In this document: one piece after another, positions 46,133-54,858 of the stretch
How the letters are laid out: each line of letters starts with the position of its first letter
Numbering within the stretch: position 1 is the stretch's first letter
Assembly (NCBI RefSeq): GCF_001277235.1
Contig: NZ_CP012266.1
Coordinates: forward strand, 3,968,001-4,032,000
Length of the DNA: 64,000 bases
Source: Cronobacter dublinensis subsp. dublinensis LMG 23823
Lineage (GTDB): Bacteria > Pseudomonadota > Gammaproteobacteria > Enterobacterales > Enterobacteriaceae
Direction: 5' to 3'
The notes under the pieces: generated by a model
Seen by the model: the letters and a program-made list of their open reading frames with translations, nothing else
Databases searched by the model: none
Told to the model about the DNA's origin: nothing
Made by a program: the position numbers and the translations under genes

Positions 46133-47725
46133 ATGCAAAAACGTCGGGTGGTGATTGGCATGCTGGGTACGGTACTGGATCAGCGGGGTAAACGCGCCAA
46201 CCGCTGGACGAAATGGCGGCCCTCTGTTGCGCTGTGCCAGCAGCCGGATTTGCCTGTCGATCGCGTTGAACTGCTGCATCAGGCGCGCGACGCGTCGCTC
46301 GCCGAGCGGGTCACGGAAGACATCGCCGCCGTCTCGCCGGGTACGCAAGTGCGCACGCATACCGTCGTGATGGACGACCCGTGGGATTTCGAAGAGGTCT
46401 ACGCCGCGCTGCTGGATTTCGCCACGCGCTATACGTTTGATACCGACCACGAAGAGTATCTGGTGCATATCACCACCGGCACGCATGTAGCGCAGATTTG
46501 CTGGTTCCTGCTGACGGAAGCCCGCTATCTGCCTGCGAGTCTGCTGCAAACCAGTCCCGCCCACCGCGACGTGACGGACGCCGAAAAAGCCATCGGCACC
46601 AGTTCGGTTATCGATCTCGATTTAAGCCGCTACGCGACGCTCACCAGCCGCTTTCAGCGCGAGCAGCAGCAGTCGGTCTCGTTTCTGAAGTCGGGCATCG
46701 ACACCCGCAACGCCACCTTTAACCGCCTGATCGACCAGATCGAGCGCGTGGCGCTGCGATCCACCGCGCCCATCCTGCTGACCGGGCCCACCGGCGCGGG
46801 CAAATCGTTTCTGGCAACGCGTATTTTCCAGCTGCGTCAGGCGCGGCACCTGGTGCAGGGGCGGCTGGTGTCGGTGAACTGCGCGACGCTTCGTGGCGAT
46901 AACGCGATGTCGACGCTGTTCGGCCACGTTAAAGGCGCGTTTACCGGCGCGCAGCAGGCGCGGCCAGGGCTTTTGCGCGAGGCCGATGGCGGCGTGCTGT
47001 TTCTTGATGAGATAGCCGAGCTGGGGCTCGACGAACAGGCGATGCTGCTCAAAGCCATTGAGGAAAAAACCTTTTTCCCGTTCGGCTCGGATAAAGAGGT
47101 ACAGAGCGATTTTCAGCTGATCGCGGGTACGCATCGCGATATGCCAGCGTGGGTCGCCGAAGGGCGTTTTCGCGAGGATCTCTACGCGCGTATTAATATG
47201 TGGTCGTTCGCGCTGCCGGGCCTTGCCGAGCGGCGCGAGGATATCGCGCCCAACGTGGAGTATGAGCTGCAACGCTTCTCCGCCCAGCAACAGGCGCAGA
47301 TCCGCTTTGATAAAACCGCGCGGGAGGCCTACCTCGCCTTTGCCTGCTCGCCACAGGCGCGCTGGCCGGGCAACTTTCGCGAGCTGGGCAGTTCGGTGGC
47401 GCGCATGGCGACGCTTGCTGAACAGGGGCGCATCACGGACGCGCTGGTGGAGGAGGAAATCGCCCGCCTGCAAGCGAGCTGGCAGCCGCGGTCAGCCCCT
47501 GACGCCGCGCTGCCTGTTGATGCGGCAACGCTTGATCTCTTCGACAGAGATCAGCTGGCGGCGGTGATCGCCGTGTGCAGGCGCAGCGCCTCGCTCTCCG
47601 ATGCCGGTCGCACGCTGTTTGCCGTTTCACGCCAGAAAAAGGCCAACCCTAACGATGCCGACCGGCTGCGTAAATATCTGGCGCGCTTCGGGCTGAGCTG
47701 GGAGAGCGTCAGAGACGCCGGATGA
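46133..47725 (+). CDS. rtcR: RtcR, sigma-54-dependent activator of RNA repair genes
   Basis: A 530-residue bacterial enhancer-binding protein. The N-terminal ~165 residues are the divergent CARF domain (MQKRRVVIGMLGTVLD..., VHITTGTHVAQI at 111-122), which in Salmonella RtcR binds tRNA fragments with cyclic-phosphate ends. The AAA+ domain has Walker A GPTGAGKS at 218-225, the sigma-54 contact loop GAFTGA at 268-273 and Walker B GGVLFLDE at 286-293. The C-terminal helix-turn-helix is at about 480-525. It is divergent from the slipin-rtcB-rlaP operon, its obvious target. Confidence 0.95.
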   Translation: MQKRRVVIGMLGTVLDQRGKRANRWTKWRPSVALCQQPDLPVDRVELLHQARDASLAERVTEDIAAVSPGTQVRTHTVVMDDPWDFEEVYAALLDFATRYTFDTDHEEYLVHITTGTHVAQICWFLLTEARYLPASLLQTSPAHRDVTDAEKAIGTSSVIDLDLSRYATLTSRFQREQQQSVSFLKSGIDTRNATFNRLIDQIERVALRSTAPILLTGPTGAGKSFLATRIFQLRQARHLVQGRLVSVNCATLRGDNAMSTLFGHVKGAFTGAQQARPGLLREADGGVLFLDEIAELGLDEQAMLLKAIEEKTFFPFGSDKEVQSDFQLIAGTHRDMPAWVAEGRFREDLYARINMWSFALPGLAERREDIAPNVEYELQRFSAQQQAQIRFDKTAREAYLAFACSPQARWPGNFRELGSSVARMATLAEQGRITDALVEEEIARLQASWQPRSAPDAALPVDAATLDLFDRDQLAAVIAVCRRSASLSDAGRTLFAVSRQKKANPNDADRLRKYLARFGLSWESVRDAG

Positions 47726-47812
47726 AATAAGCACGGCAAAACCGGGCGTAGTTACTGTGTTGCCTGCGGCGTTGCGCTACACTGGCGGCTCACCCCCTGA
47801 GGAGTCGCTACC

Positions 47813-48085
47813 ATGTCCCTGCCCCGACTGACCCAGAAAGAGATGACAGAAAGCGAACAGCGCGAGTTAAAAACCCTGCTCGACCGCGCCCGCATCGCTC
47901 ACGGCCGCCCGCTGACCAATTCCGAAGCGAATCACGTTAAAAAAGAGTACATCGACAAGCTGATGGCGCAGCGCGAACTGGCCGCCAAACAAACCCGCAA
48001 ACAGAAAAAAGCGCAGGCGTATAAACCTGACAGCGAAACGACCTTTTCGTGGTCCGCCAGCACGCCGGTGCGCGGCAGGCGTTAA
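47813..48085 (+). CDS. yjbD: DUF3811 family protein YjbD
   Basis: A 90-residue highly charged, mostly helical protein matching E. coli YjbD (LPRLTQKEMTE-EQRELKTLLDRARIAHGRPLTN, ending RGRR). Function unknown. GAGGAG precedes the ATG by about 9 nt. In E. coli it is between rluF and lysC; here the RNA-repair island separates it from lysC. Confidence 0.9.
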   Translation: MSLPRLTQKEMTESEQRELKTLLDRARIAHGRPLTNSEANHVKKEYIDKLMAQRELAAKQTRKQKKAQAYKPDSETTFSWSASTPVRGRR

Positions 48086-48120
48086 CGCCAGCGCGCCCAG
48101 CCTGTACGACAAAATAAAAA

Positions 48121-48145
48121 AACCTCGCCACAGGCGAGGTTTTTT
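48121..48145 (+). terminator. yjbD terminator (bidirectional)
   Basis: 9-bp stem AACCTCGCC/GGCGAGGTT with T6 after it and A7 before it, so it also suits yjbB on the other strand. Confidence 0.9.
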
Positions 48146-48169
48146 GTAAGCGCTGAAACGGGTTGCCGG

Positions 48170-49801
48170 TTACTCCTCCAGCCTTTCCTCATCGTCGTCC
48201 GGCTGTTCCAGAATGCTGTAAGCCACGGCGCAGAAGAGCGAGTTGAGGCGTTTCATATCGCCAAGCAGCCCGAGATGCAGCGAGCTGGTTTCGATGCTCT
48301 GCACGTTTTGCTGATGCAACCGGTCCACGTGCGCGTGCGCATAGCGGCGGTTAAGAATGCGGAAACGATGCTTGTAGCGCCGCAGGCGGCGGGCGCTCGG
48401 CACATCGCCGGAGAAAAAGACCGACAGGCTCAGCTTCAGGTTGGCGGTAAGCTGGCTCAGCAGCGTGTCCAGCTCTTTGACGCCTTCCGGCGAGAACGCG
48501 CGGCGCGCGGCGAGGGATTTATCCGCCACCTCGCTGCCCATGCGCTCCAGGATATCCGCCGCCTGTTCAAGGTTGAGCGACATCTCAATGATTTCCGCCC
48601 AGCGCTTCGCTTCGTCCTCCGCCAGGTCTTCTTTCGGCATGCGCGCCATGTAGAGCTTAATGGCGGTATAAAGCACGTCGACATCATCGGCAAGCCGTCG
48701 CAGCGCCTTTTCCTGGCGCGGCTCGCCGTGCATCACCTTGCCGTAGACCTCCAGCATCTGTTCCAGCACATCGCCGATGCGCAGCGTTTCGCGCGCCGCG
48801 TTGGCAAGCCCGAGCGCCGGGGTGTCCAGGGCGCTGGGATCGAGATGGCGAGGCTTCATGCGCAGATCGGTTTCCGGCGCATCGGCAATCAGGCGCTGGC
48901 ACAGCCGCGCCATCCAGCCCGCGAACGGCACCATCGCCAGACAACGGATGAGGTTGTAGAAAACGTGGAAGTAGATGACCAGCTCCGACTCCTCCAGCGG
49001 CAGCTTATGCAGCGTTTGCGCCAGCAGGTGTACGAAAGGCAGCACCAGCAGGCTGCCCACCAGCTTAAACAGCAGGCTGCCGAGCGCCACGCGTCGCGCC
49101 GCCGGGCTGGCGGCCCCGTTGTTGAGCATCGCCAGCAGGCCGGAGCCTAAGTTCGCGCCGATCACCAGACAAAGCGCCACCTCAAACGAGATAACATCCG
49201 TGGCGGTGAGCGTGGCGGTGAGCAGTACCGCCGCCAGGCTTGAATAGCTGATGACGGCGAACATGGCGCCGATCAGCGCATCGAGCATGAGATCGCCGGT
49301 GAGCGAGGCGAAAATAACCTGCACGCCGGAGGCGTTGGTGATGGGCGTGACCGCCTGCACGATAAGCTCCAGCGCCTGGAGGATCAGCCCAAGCCCGATG
49401 GCGACGCGTCCCAGTTGCCCGGCGCGGGTCTGCTTGCGGCCCAGAAAGAAGATGACGCCGATGAAAATCAGCAGCGGCGAGAGCCAGGAGAGATCGAACG
49501 TCAGCACGCGCGCCATTAGCGCCGTCCCGACATCGGCGCCGAGCACGATAACCAGCGCAGGCGTGAGCGCCACCAGCTCCTGCGCGACAAACGAGGTGAC
49601 GAGCATCGTGGTGGCGTTGCTGCTTTGCACCAGCGCCGTCACGCCAATGCCCGCGCAGAAGGCGAGCGGTTTTTTCTCCACGCTGCGGCTAAGCACGCTG
49701 CGCAAGCGCGCGCCGAAGACGCGCATGACGCCGGTACGCACAATGTGTGTGCCCCAGACCAGCAGCGCCACAGCAGAAAGCAGGTGTAACAGCGTTAACA
49801 C
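48170..49801 (-). CDS. yjbB: Na+/phosphate cotransporter-like protein YjbB
   Basis: A 543-residue inner-membrane protein. The N-terminal ~300 residues contain two Na/Pi-cotransporter repeats with QSS-type motifs (VQSSNATTMLV near residue 60). The C-terminal ~220 residues form PhoU-like helical bundles. E. coli YjbB exports phosphate when polyphosphate is degraded. It matches the E. coli length. Confidence 0.94.
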   Translation of the reverse strand: MLTLLHLLSAVALLVWGTHIVRTGVMRVFGARLRSVLSRSVEKKPLAFCAGIGVTALVQSSNATTMLVTSFVAQELVALTPALVIVLGADVGTALMARVLTFDLSWLSPLLIFIGVIFFLGRKQTRAGQLGRVAIGLGLILQALELIVQAVTPITNASGVQVIFASLTGDLMLDALIGAMFAVISYSSLAAVLLTATLTATDVISFEVALCLVIGANLGSGLLAMLNNGAASPAARRVALGSLLFKLVGSLLVLPFVHLLAQTLHKLPLEESELVIYFHVFYNLIRCLAMVPFAGWMARLCQRLIADAPETDLRMKPRHLDPSALDTPALGLANAARETLRIGDVLEQMLEVYGKVMHGEPRQEKALRRLADDVDVLYTAIKLYMARMPKEDLAEDEAKRWAEIIEMSLNLEQAADILERMGSEVADKSLAARRAFSPEGVKELDTLLSQLTANLKLSLSVFFSGDVPSARRLRRYKHRFRILNRRYAHAHVDRLHQQNVQSIETSSLHLGLLGDMKRLNSLFCAVAYSILEQPDDDEERLEE

Positions 49802-49939
49802 GGCTTCTCCTTACAATGAGAGTTCCTGAGTGTCATGAGACGAGGCGCATCAACAGGTTATCGACCGCGCCTGTCATCATTATAAGAGGTTAATCAAAGG
49901 AAGTCGGCGGGACGGTGATGTATGGCGGATGGCATCACT

Positions 49940-50024
49940 GGCGGGTGCGCTGCGCTTACCCGCCCTACCAATCCATCCAGCGAATTTTATCCGGTCCAGG
50001 ATGGGTAAGCGCAGCGCACCCACC
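49940..50024. repeat. family 1 intergenic repeat, yjbB-metH copy
   Basis: First hairpin 49940-49964 with GGCGGGT/ACCCGCC arms followed by CTACC; second at about 49999-50024 with GGGT/ACCC arms. A 34-bp spacer. Confidence 0.82.
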
Positions 50025-50081
50025 GGCGTACAGAAGCAAGCGTCTGGCCGTCGGCGGCGAAGCCAGGCCAGAAGGGTGAAA

Positions 50082-53000
50082 CTACTCGGCGTCGTAGCCG
50101 AGGTTCGCCGCCAGCCACCGTTCTACGTCACTTACGCTCATGCCTTTGCGCTGCGCGTAATCCTCCACCTGGTCACGCTGGATTTGCGCCACGGCGAAAT
50201 ATTTGCTCTCCGGGTGGCTGAAATACCAGCCGGATACCGACGCGCCAGGCCACATGGCATAGGATTCGGTGAGCTTCATGCCGATGCGGTTTTCCACATC
50301 AAGCAATTGCCAGATAGCCGCTTTTTCGGTGTGCTCCGGACACGCGGGGTAACCCGGCGCCGGGCGGATACCCTGGTAATTTTCGCGGATAAGCTCTTCA
50401 TTGCTGAGGTTCTCATACGGCGCATAACCCCACAGCACTTTACGCACGCGCTCATGCAGGTACTCGGCGAACGCCTCCGCCAGACGGTCCGCCACCGCTT
50501 TCACCATGATTTTGTTGTAATCATCGTGCTGTGCATCGAAGGCTTCCGCCAGCGCGTCCTCTTCCAGCCCGCCGGTGACGGCAAACGCGCCGAGGTAATC
50601 AGCTTTGCCGCTGTGCTTCGGCGCCACGAAATCCGCCAGACAATAGTTCGCAAAGCCCACTTTCTCGGTCTGCTGACGTAAGTGATGGCTCACTGACAAT
50701 ACATGCGTGCGCGTCTCGTCACGGTAGATTTCGATATCGTCGCCAACGCGGTTCGCCGGGAAGAGCCCCACCACGCCGCGCGGCGTGAGCGATTTATTGG
50801 CGCTCAGCGCGTCGAGCATCTCATTGGCGTCTTTAAACAGCCGCTGCGCCTCTTCGCCCACAATCTCATCTTCAAGAATGCGCGGGTATTTCCCGGCCAG
50901 CGACCAGGTCATAAAGAACGGCGTCCAGTCGATGTAGTTACGCAGCGTTTCAATGCTGGCGACCACCTCTTCAACGCCCAGACGATGCGCTGCGGGCGGC
51001 GTGTAGCTCTCCCAGTCGAACGCCAGATCGTTCTCGCGCGCGGCGGCGATCGTCACCGGCGGCGTGCGCGGCTTTTTACGCGCATGCTGAATACGCACGG
51101 TTTCATACTCTTTACGGGTGCGCGCCACAAAGTCGTTACGCAGCGTGTCGGAGAGCAGCGAGGAGACCACGCCCACGGTGCGCGAGGCGTTCTGCACATA
51201 GACGGTCGGCCCGCTGTAGTTCTGCTCGATTTTAACCGCCGTATGCGCTTTGGAGGTGGTAGCGCCGCCAATCAGCAGCGGCAGCGTAAAGCCCTGGCGC
51301 TCCATCTCTTTCGCCACGTTAACCATCTCATCGAGCGACGGCGTAATCAGCCCGGAAAGCCCGATAATATCGGCGTGCTCTTCGCGCGCGGTTTTGAGGA
51401 TTTTATCGGTCGGCACCATCACACCGAGATCGATAATCTCGTAGTTGTTGCACTGGAGCACCACGCCGACGATGTTTTTGCCGATGTCATGCACGTCGCC
51501 TTTTACGGTCGCGAGCACGATTTTGCCGTTGCTCTTGCCGACCTCTTTGCTCGCCTGAATATAGGGCTCCAGGTACGCCACCGCCTGCTTCATTACGCGC
51601 GCGGATTTCACCACCTGCGGCAGGAACATTTTGCCTTCGCCGAAGAGATCGCCGACGACATTCATGCCGTCCATCAGCGGCCCTTCAATAACCTCAATCG
51701 GGCGTGCGGCCTGCTGGCGCGCCTCTTCGGTATCCTGTTCGATAAATTCGGTGATGCCTTTCACCAGAGAATATTCGAGACGCTTTTTCACGTCCCACGA
51801 GCGCCATTCGGCCTGCTGGGTGTCAGCCGCCGCATCGCTTTTACTGCCGCGGTATTTTTCGGCCAGCGCCAGCAGCCGCTCGGTGCCGTCAGCGCGCCGG
51901 TTGAGGATCACGTCCTCGACCGCGTCGCGCAGCTCGGCCGGAAGGTCGTCGTAAATCGCGAGCTGCCCGGCGTTCACGATGCCCATGTCCATGCCGTTGC
52001 GGATAGCGTAGTAGAGGAACACGGCGTGAATGGCTTCGCGCACCGGATCGTTGCCGCGAAACGAGAACGACACGTTCGAGACGCCGCCGGAGATCAGGGC
52101 GTGCGGCAGCTCGCGTTTAATGTCTTCACACGCGCCGATAAAGTCCTGCGCGTAGTTGTTGTGCTCGTCGATGCCTGTTGCGACCGCGAAAATGTTCGGG
52201 TCGAAGATAATATCTTCCGGCGGGAAGCCCACCTCTTCAGTGAGAATTTTGTACGCCCGGCGGCAAATTTCGATTTTGCGCTCGCGGGTGTCAGCCTGGC
52301 CCACTTCGTCAAACGCCATCACCACGACTGCCGCGCCGTAGCGCCGCACCAGTTTTGCGTGATGTACGAACGTTTCAACGCCCTCTTTCATCGAAATGGA
52401 GTTAACGATGCCCTTGCCCTGAATGCACTTCAGCCCTTTTTCGATAACGTCCCATTTCGAGGAGTCGATCATAATGGGCACGCGGGCGATGTCCGGCTCG
52501 CCGGCAATGAGATTGAGGAAACGCACCATCGCCGCTTCGGCGTCGAGCATCCCCTCATCCATGTTGATATCGATAATCTGCGCGCCGCTCTCGACCTGCT
52601 GGCGCGCCACGTCCAGCGCCTCGCTGTATTTCTCTTCTTTGATAAGTCGCTTGAATTTAGCGGAGCCGGTGACGTTGGTGCGCTCGCCGACGTTCACAAA
52701 CAGCGAATCGTCGCCGATATTGAGCGGCTCAAGGCCCGCCAGGCGGCAGGCGACCGGCACGGCCGGAAGTTTGCGCGGCGGCACGCCGTCCACCGCGCGG
52801 CACATGGCCGCGATATGTTCCGGCGTGGTGCCGCAGCAGCCGCCGACGATATTTAAAAAGCCCGACTCCGCCCACTCGCGGATCTGCGCGGCCATGACGT
52901 CGGCATCTAAATCATATTCGCCAAAGGCGTTCGGCAGCCCGGCGTTGGGGTGCGCGGTGACGTAGCATTCGGCGATGCGCGACAGCTCGGCCACGTACTG

Positions 53001-53765
53001 GCGCAGCTCATCCGGGCCCAGCGCGCAGTTAAGGCCAAACGTCAGCGCGTCGGCGTGACGCAGCGAGTTGTAAAACGCCTCGGTGGTCTGGCCCGACAGC
53101 GTGCGGCCCGAGGCGTCGGTAATAGTGCCGGAAATCATGACGGGCAGCTCGACGCCGAGCGCCTCGAACTCCGCTTTCACGGCGAAAATCGCGGCCTTGG
53201 CGTTGAGCGTGTCGAACACGGTTTCGATAAGGATAAGATCCGAGCCGCCTTCGATCAGCGCGCGCGTGGATTCGCGGTAGGCGTCCACCAGCTGGTCAAA
53301 GGTGACATTTCGAAAGGCCGGATCGTTAACATCAGGAGAAATAGACGCTGTGCGGTTAGTGGGCCCTAACACACCGGCTACATAGCGCGGTTTTTCCGGC
53401 GTCCGCGCCGTCCATTCGTCGGCACAGGCGCGGGCAAGTTTCGCGGCCTCCAGGTTGATTTCCGCCGACAGCGATTCCATCTGGTAATCGGCCATCGCGA
53501 TGGTCGTCGAGTTGAAGGTGTTAGTTTCGATAATATCGGCGCCCGCTTCGAAGTAGGCGTAGTGAATAGCCGCGATGATGTCAGGCTTTGTGAGCACCAG
53601 CAGATCGTTGTTGCCTTTAAGATCGCACGGCCAGTCGGCAAAACGCGCGCCGCGGAAATCTTCTTCATCCAGACGATAGCTCTGGATCATGGTGCCCATA
53701 CCGCCGTCCAGCACCATAATGCGTTCAGCTAGTTGCCGGTGCAGCTGTTCAGTTTTGCTACTCAC
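50082..53765 (-). CDS. metH: cobalamin-dependent methionine synthase MetH
   Basis: Transfers the methyl group of 5-methyltetrahydrofolate to homocysteine through cobalamin. It has 1,227 residues, identical in length to E. coli. The homocysteine domain has the zinc ligands in GGCCGTT near 310. The pterin domain (ERTNVTGS, MIDSSKWDV) follows, then the cobalamin domain with the Co-ligating His in GDVHDIGKN near 760, and the C-terminal AdoMet reactivation domain (RPAPGYPACPEH). The start is GTG at 53765 after AGGAG, as in E. coli. Divergent from iclR. Confidence 0.98.
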   Translation of the reverse strand: MSSKTEQLHRQLAERIMVLDGGMGTMIQSYRLDEEDFRGARFADWPCDLKGNNDLLVLTKPDIIAAIHYAYFEAGADIIETNTFNSTTIAMADYQMESLSAEINLEAAKLARACADEWTARTPEKPRYVAGVLGPTNRTASISPDVNDPAFRNVTFDQLVDAYRESTRALIEGGSDLILIETVFDTLNAKAAIFAVKAEFEALGVELPVMISGTITDASGRTLSGQTTEAFYNSLRHADALTFGLNCALGPDELRQYVAELSRIAECYVTAHPNAGLPNAFGEYDLDADVMAAQIREWAESGFLNIVGGCCGTTPEHIAAMCRAVDGVPPRKLPAVPVACRLAGLEPLNIGDDSLFVNVGERTNVTGSAKFKRLIKEEKYSEALDVARQQVESGAQIIDINMDEGMLDAEAAMVRFLNLIAGEPDIARVPIMIDSSKWDVIEKGLKCIQGKGIVNSISMKEGVETFVHHAKLVRRYGAAVVVMAFDEVGQADTRERKIEICRRAYKILTEEVGFPPEDIIFDPNIFAVATGIDEHNNYAQDFIGACEDIKRELPHALISGGVSNVSFSFRGNDPVREAIHAVFLYYAIRNGMDMGIVNAGQLAIYDDLPAELRDAVEDVILNRRADGTERLLALAEKYRGSKSDAAADTQQAEWRSWDVKKRLEYSLVKGITEFIEQDTEEARQQAARPIEVIEGPLMDGMNVVGDLFGEGKMFLPQVVKSARVMKQAVAYLEPYIQASKEVGKSNGKIVLATVKGDVHDIGKNIVGVVLQCNNYEIIDLGVMVPTDKILKTAREEHADIIGLSGLITPSLDEMVNVAKEMERQGFTLPLLIGGATTSKAHTAVKIEQNYSGPTVYVQNASRTVGVVSSLLSDTLRNDFVARTRKEYETVRIQHARKKPRTPPVTIAAARENDLAFDWESYTPPAAHRLGVEEVVASIETLRNYIDWTPFFMTWSLAGKYPRILEDEIVGEEAQRLFKDANEMLDALSANKSLTPRGVVGLFPANRVGDDIEIYRDETRTHVLSVSHHLRQQTEKVGFANYCLADFVAPKHSGKADYLGAFAVTGGLEEDALAEAFDAQHDDYNKIMVKAVADRLAEAFAEYLHERVRKVLWGYAPYENLSNEELIRENYQGIRPAPGYPACPEHTEKAAIWQLLDVENRIGMKLTESYAMWPGASVSGWYFSHPESKYFAVAQIQRDQVEDYAQRKGMSVSDVERWLAANLGYDAE

Positions 53766-53925
53766 ATATGCTCCTGATACTCGACTCAACCCAGGCCGGA
53801 AAGGCCAGCAAACCATACTGGCATAAAGCGATCGGGCGGGAAAGGCGCGCGGCGGTAACTTGAGACATGTTCATTATTGACTGATCCGATGAGTTGCCTG
53901 GCGGTTGCATTATCGCCAAATAAAA

Positions 53926-53940
53926 CGAAAATGATTTCCA
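53926..53940. promoter_or_regulatory. IclR operator upstream of iclR
   Basis: CGAAAATGATTTCCA is close to the palindromic IclR site TGGAAAT-N-ATTTCCA. It lies 22 bp before the iclR ATG, fitting autoregulation. Confidence 0.72.
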
Positions 53941-53962
53941 CGATACAGAAAAGGAGGCCGCT

Positions 53963-54799
53963 ATGGTCGCTGCCGTACCCGCCAAACGTGGCAAAAAGCC
54001 CCGTAACGCCACCGCTGCCGCCGCGCCGCAGGCAACGGGCCAGGTGCAGTCGCTCACGCGCGGCCTGAAACTGCTGGAGTGGATCGCCGAATCGCAGGGC
54101 AGCGTGGCGCTGACCGAACTGGCGCAACAGGCTGGTTTGCCGAACTCCACCACGCATCGTCTGCTGACCACCATGCAGCAGCTGGGTTTTGTGCGCCAGG
54201 TCGGCGATTTAGGCCACTGGGCGATTGGCGCGCACGCGTTTATTATCGGCAGCAGTTTTCTGCAAAGCCGTAACCTGCTGGCGATTGTTCATCCGATTCT
54301 GCGCACGCTGATGGAAGATTCCGGCGAAACCGTGAACCTGGCCGTGCTCGATAAGAGCGATCATCAGGCGATTATTATCGACCAGGTGCAGTGTAATCAG
54401 CTGATGCGTATGTCCGCGCCGATTGGCGGCAAGCTGCCGATGCACGCCTCCGGCGCCGGCAAAGCGTTTTTGTCGCAGCTCGGTGATGAAGAGGTCTCGG
54501 CGCTGCTGCACCGTCAGGGGCTGAAAGCCTATACGCATGCAACGCTGGTCGCGCCCGCGCACCTGAAAGACGATCTCGCCCAGACGCGCAAGCGCGGCTA
54601 CTCCTTTGACGATGAAGAGCACGCGCTCGGCCTGCGCTGCGTGGCGGCCTGTATTTATGACGAGCACCGCGAGGCGTTCGCTGCGATCTCCATTTCCGGG
54701 CCCATTTCACGCATGACCGACGATCGCGTGACGGAGCTGGGCGCGCTGGTTATCCGGGCGGCAAAAGAAGTTACGCTGGCTTATGGCGGTATTCGTTAA
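53963..54799 (+). CDS. iclR: glyoxylate-shunt repressor IclR
   Basis: Represses aceBAK and its own gene; responds to glyoxylate and pyruvate. It has 278 residues. The winged HTH is at about 30-95 (TELAQQAGLPNSTTHRLLTTMQQLGF), and the GAF-like effector domain follows (LPMHASGAGKAFL, SFDDEEHALGLRC). ATG at 53963 follows AAGGAGG. In E. coli iclR also neighbours aceK and metH. Confidence 0.97.
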   Translation: MVAAVPAKRGKKPRNATAAAAPQATGQVQSLTRGLKLLEWIAESQGSVALTELAQQAGLPNSTTHRLLTTMQQLGFVRQVGDLGHWAIGAHAFIIGSSFLQSRNLLAIVHPILRTLMEDSGETVNLAVLDKSDHQAIIIDQVQCNQLMRMSAPIGGKLPMHASGAGKAFLSQLGDEEVSALLHRQGLKAYTHATLVAPAHLKDDLAQTRKRGYSFDDEEHALGLRCVAACIYDEHREAFAAISISGPISRMTDDRVTELGALVIRAAKEVTLAYGGIR

Positions 54800-54822
54800 A
54801 GCGGTCAACGTGTTATACAAAA

Positions 54823-54853
54823 AGGCCGGAGCGGCTGCGCATCCGGCCTGTTT
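54823..54853 (+). terminator. iclR terminator
   Basis: 8-bp stem AGGCCGGA/TCCGGCCT with an 11-nt loop and GTTTT after it; preceded by A-rich sequence, so it may serve aceK too. Confidence 0.8.
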
Positions 54854-54858
54854 TACTT

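Noticed and set aside
50703..52856. 717-codon open frame on the + strand opposite metH
   Set aside because: Its His/Arg/Ala-rich product is the mirror of metH codon bias. metH matches a known 1,227-residue enzyme throughout, so this is a shadow.
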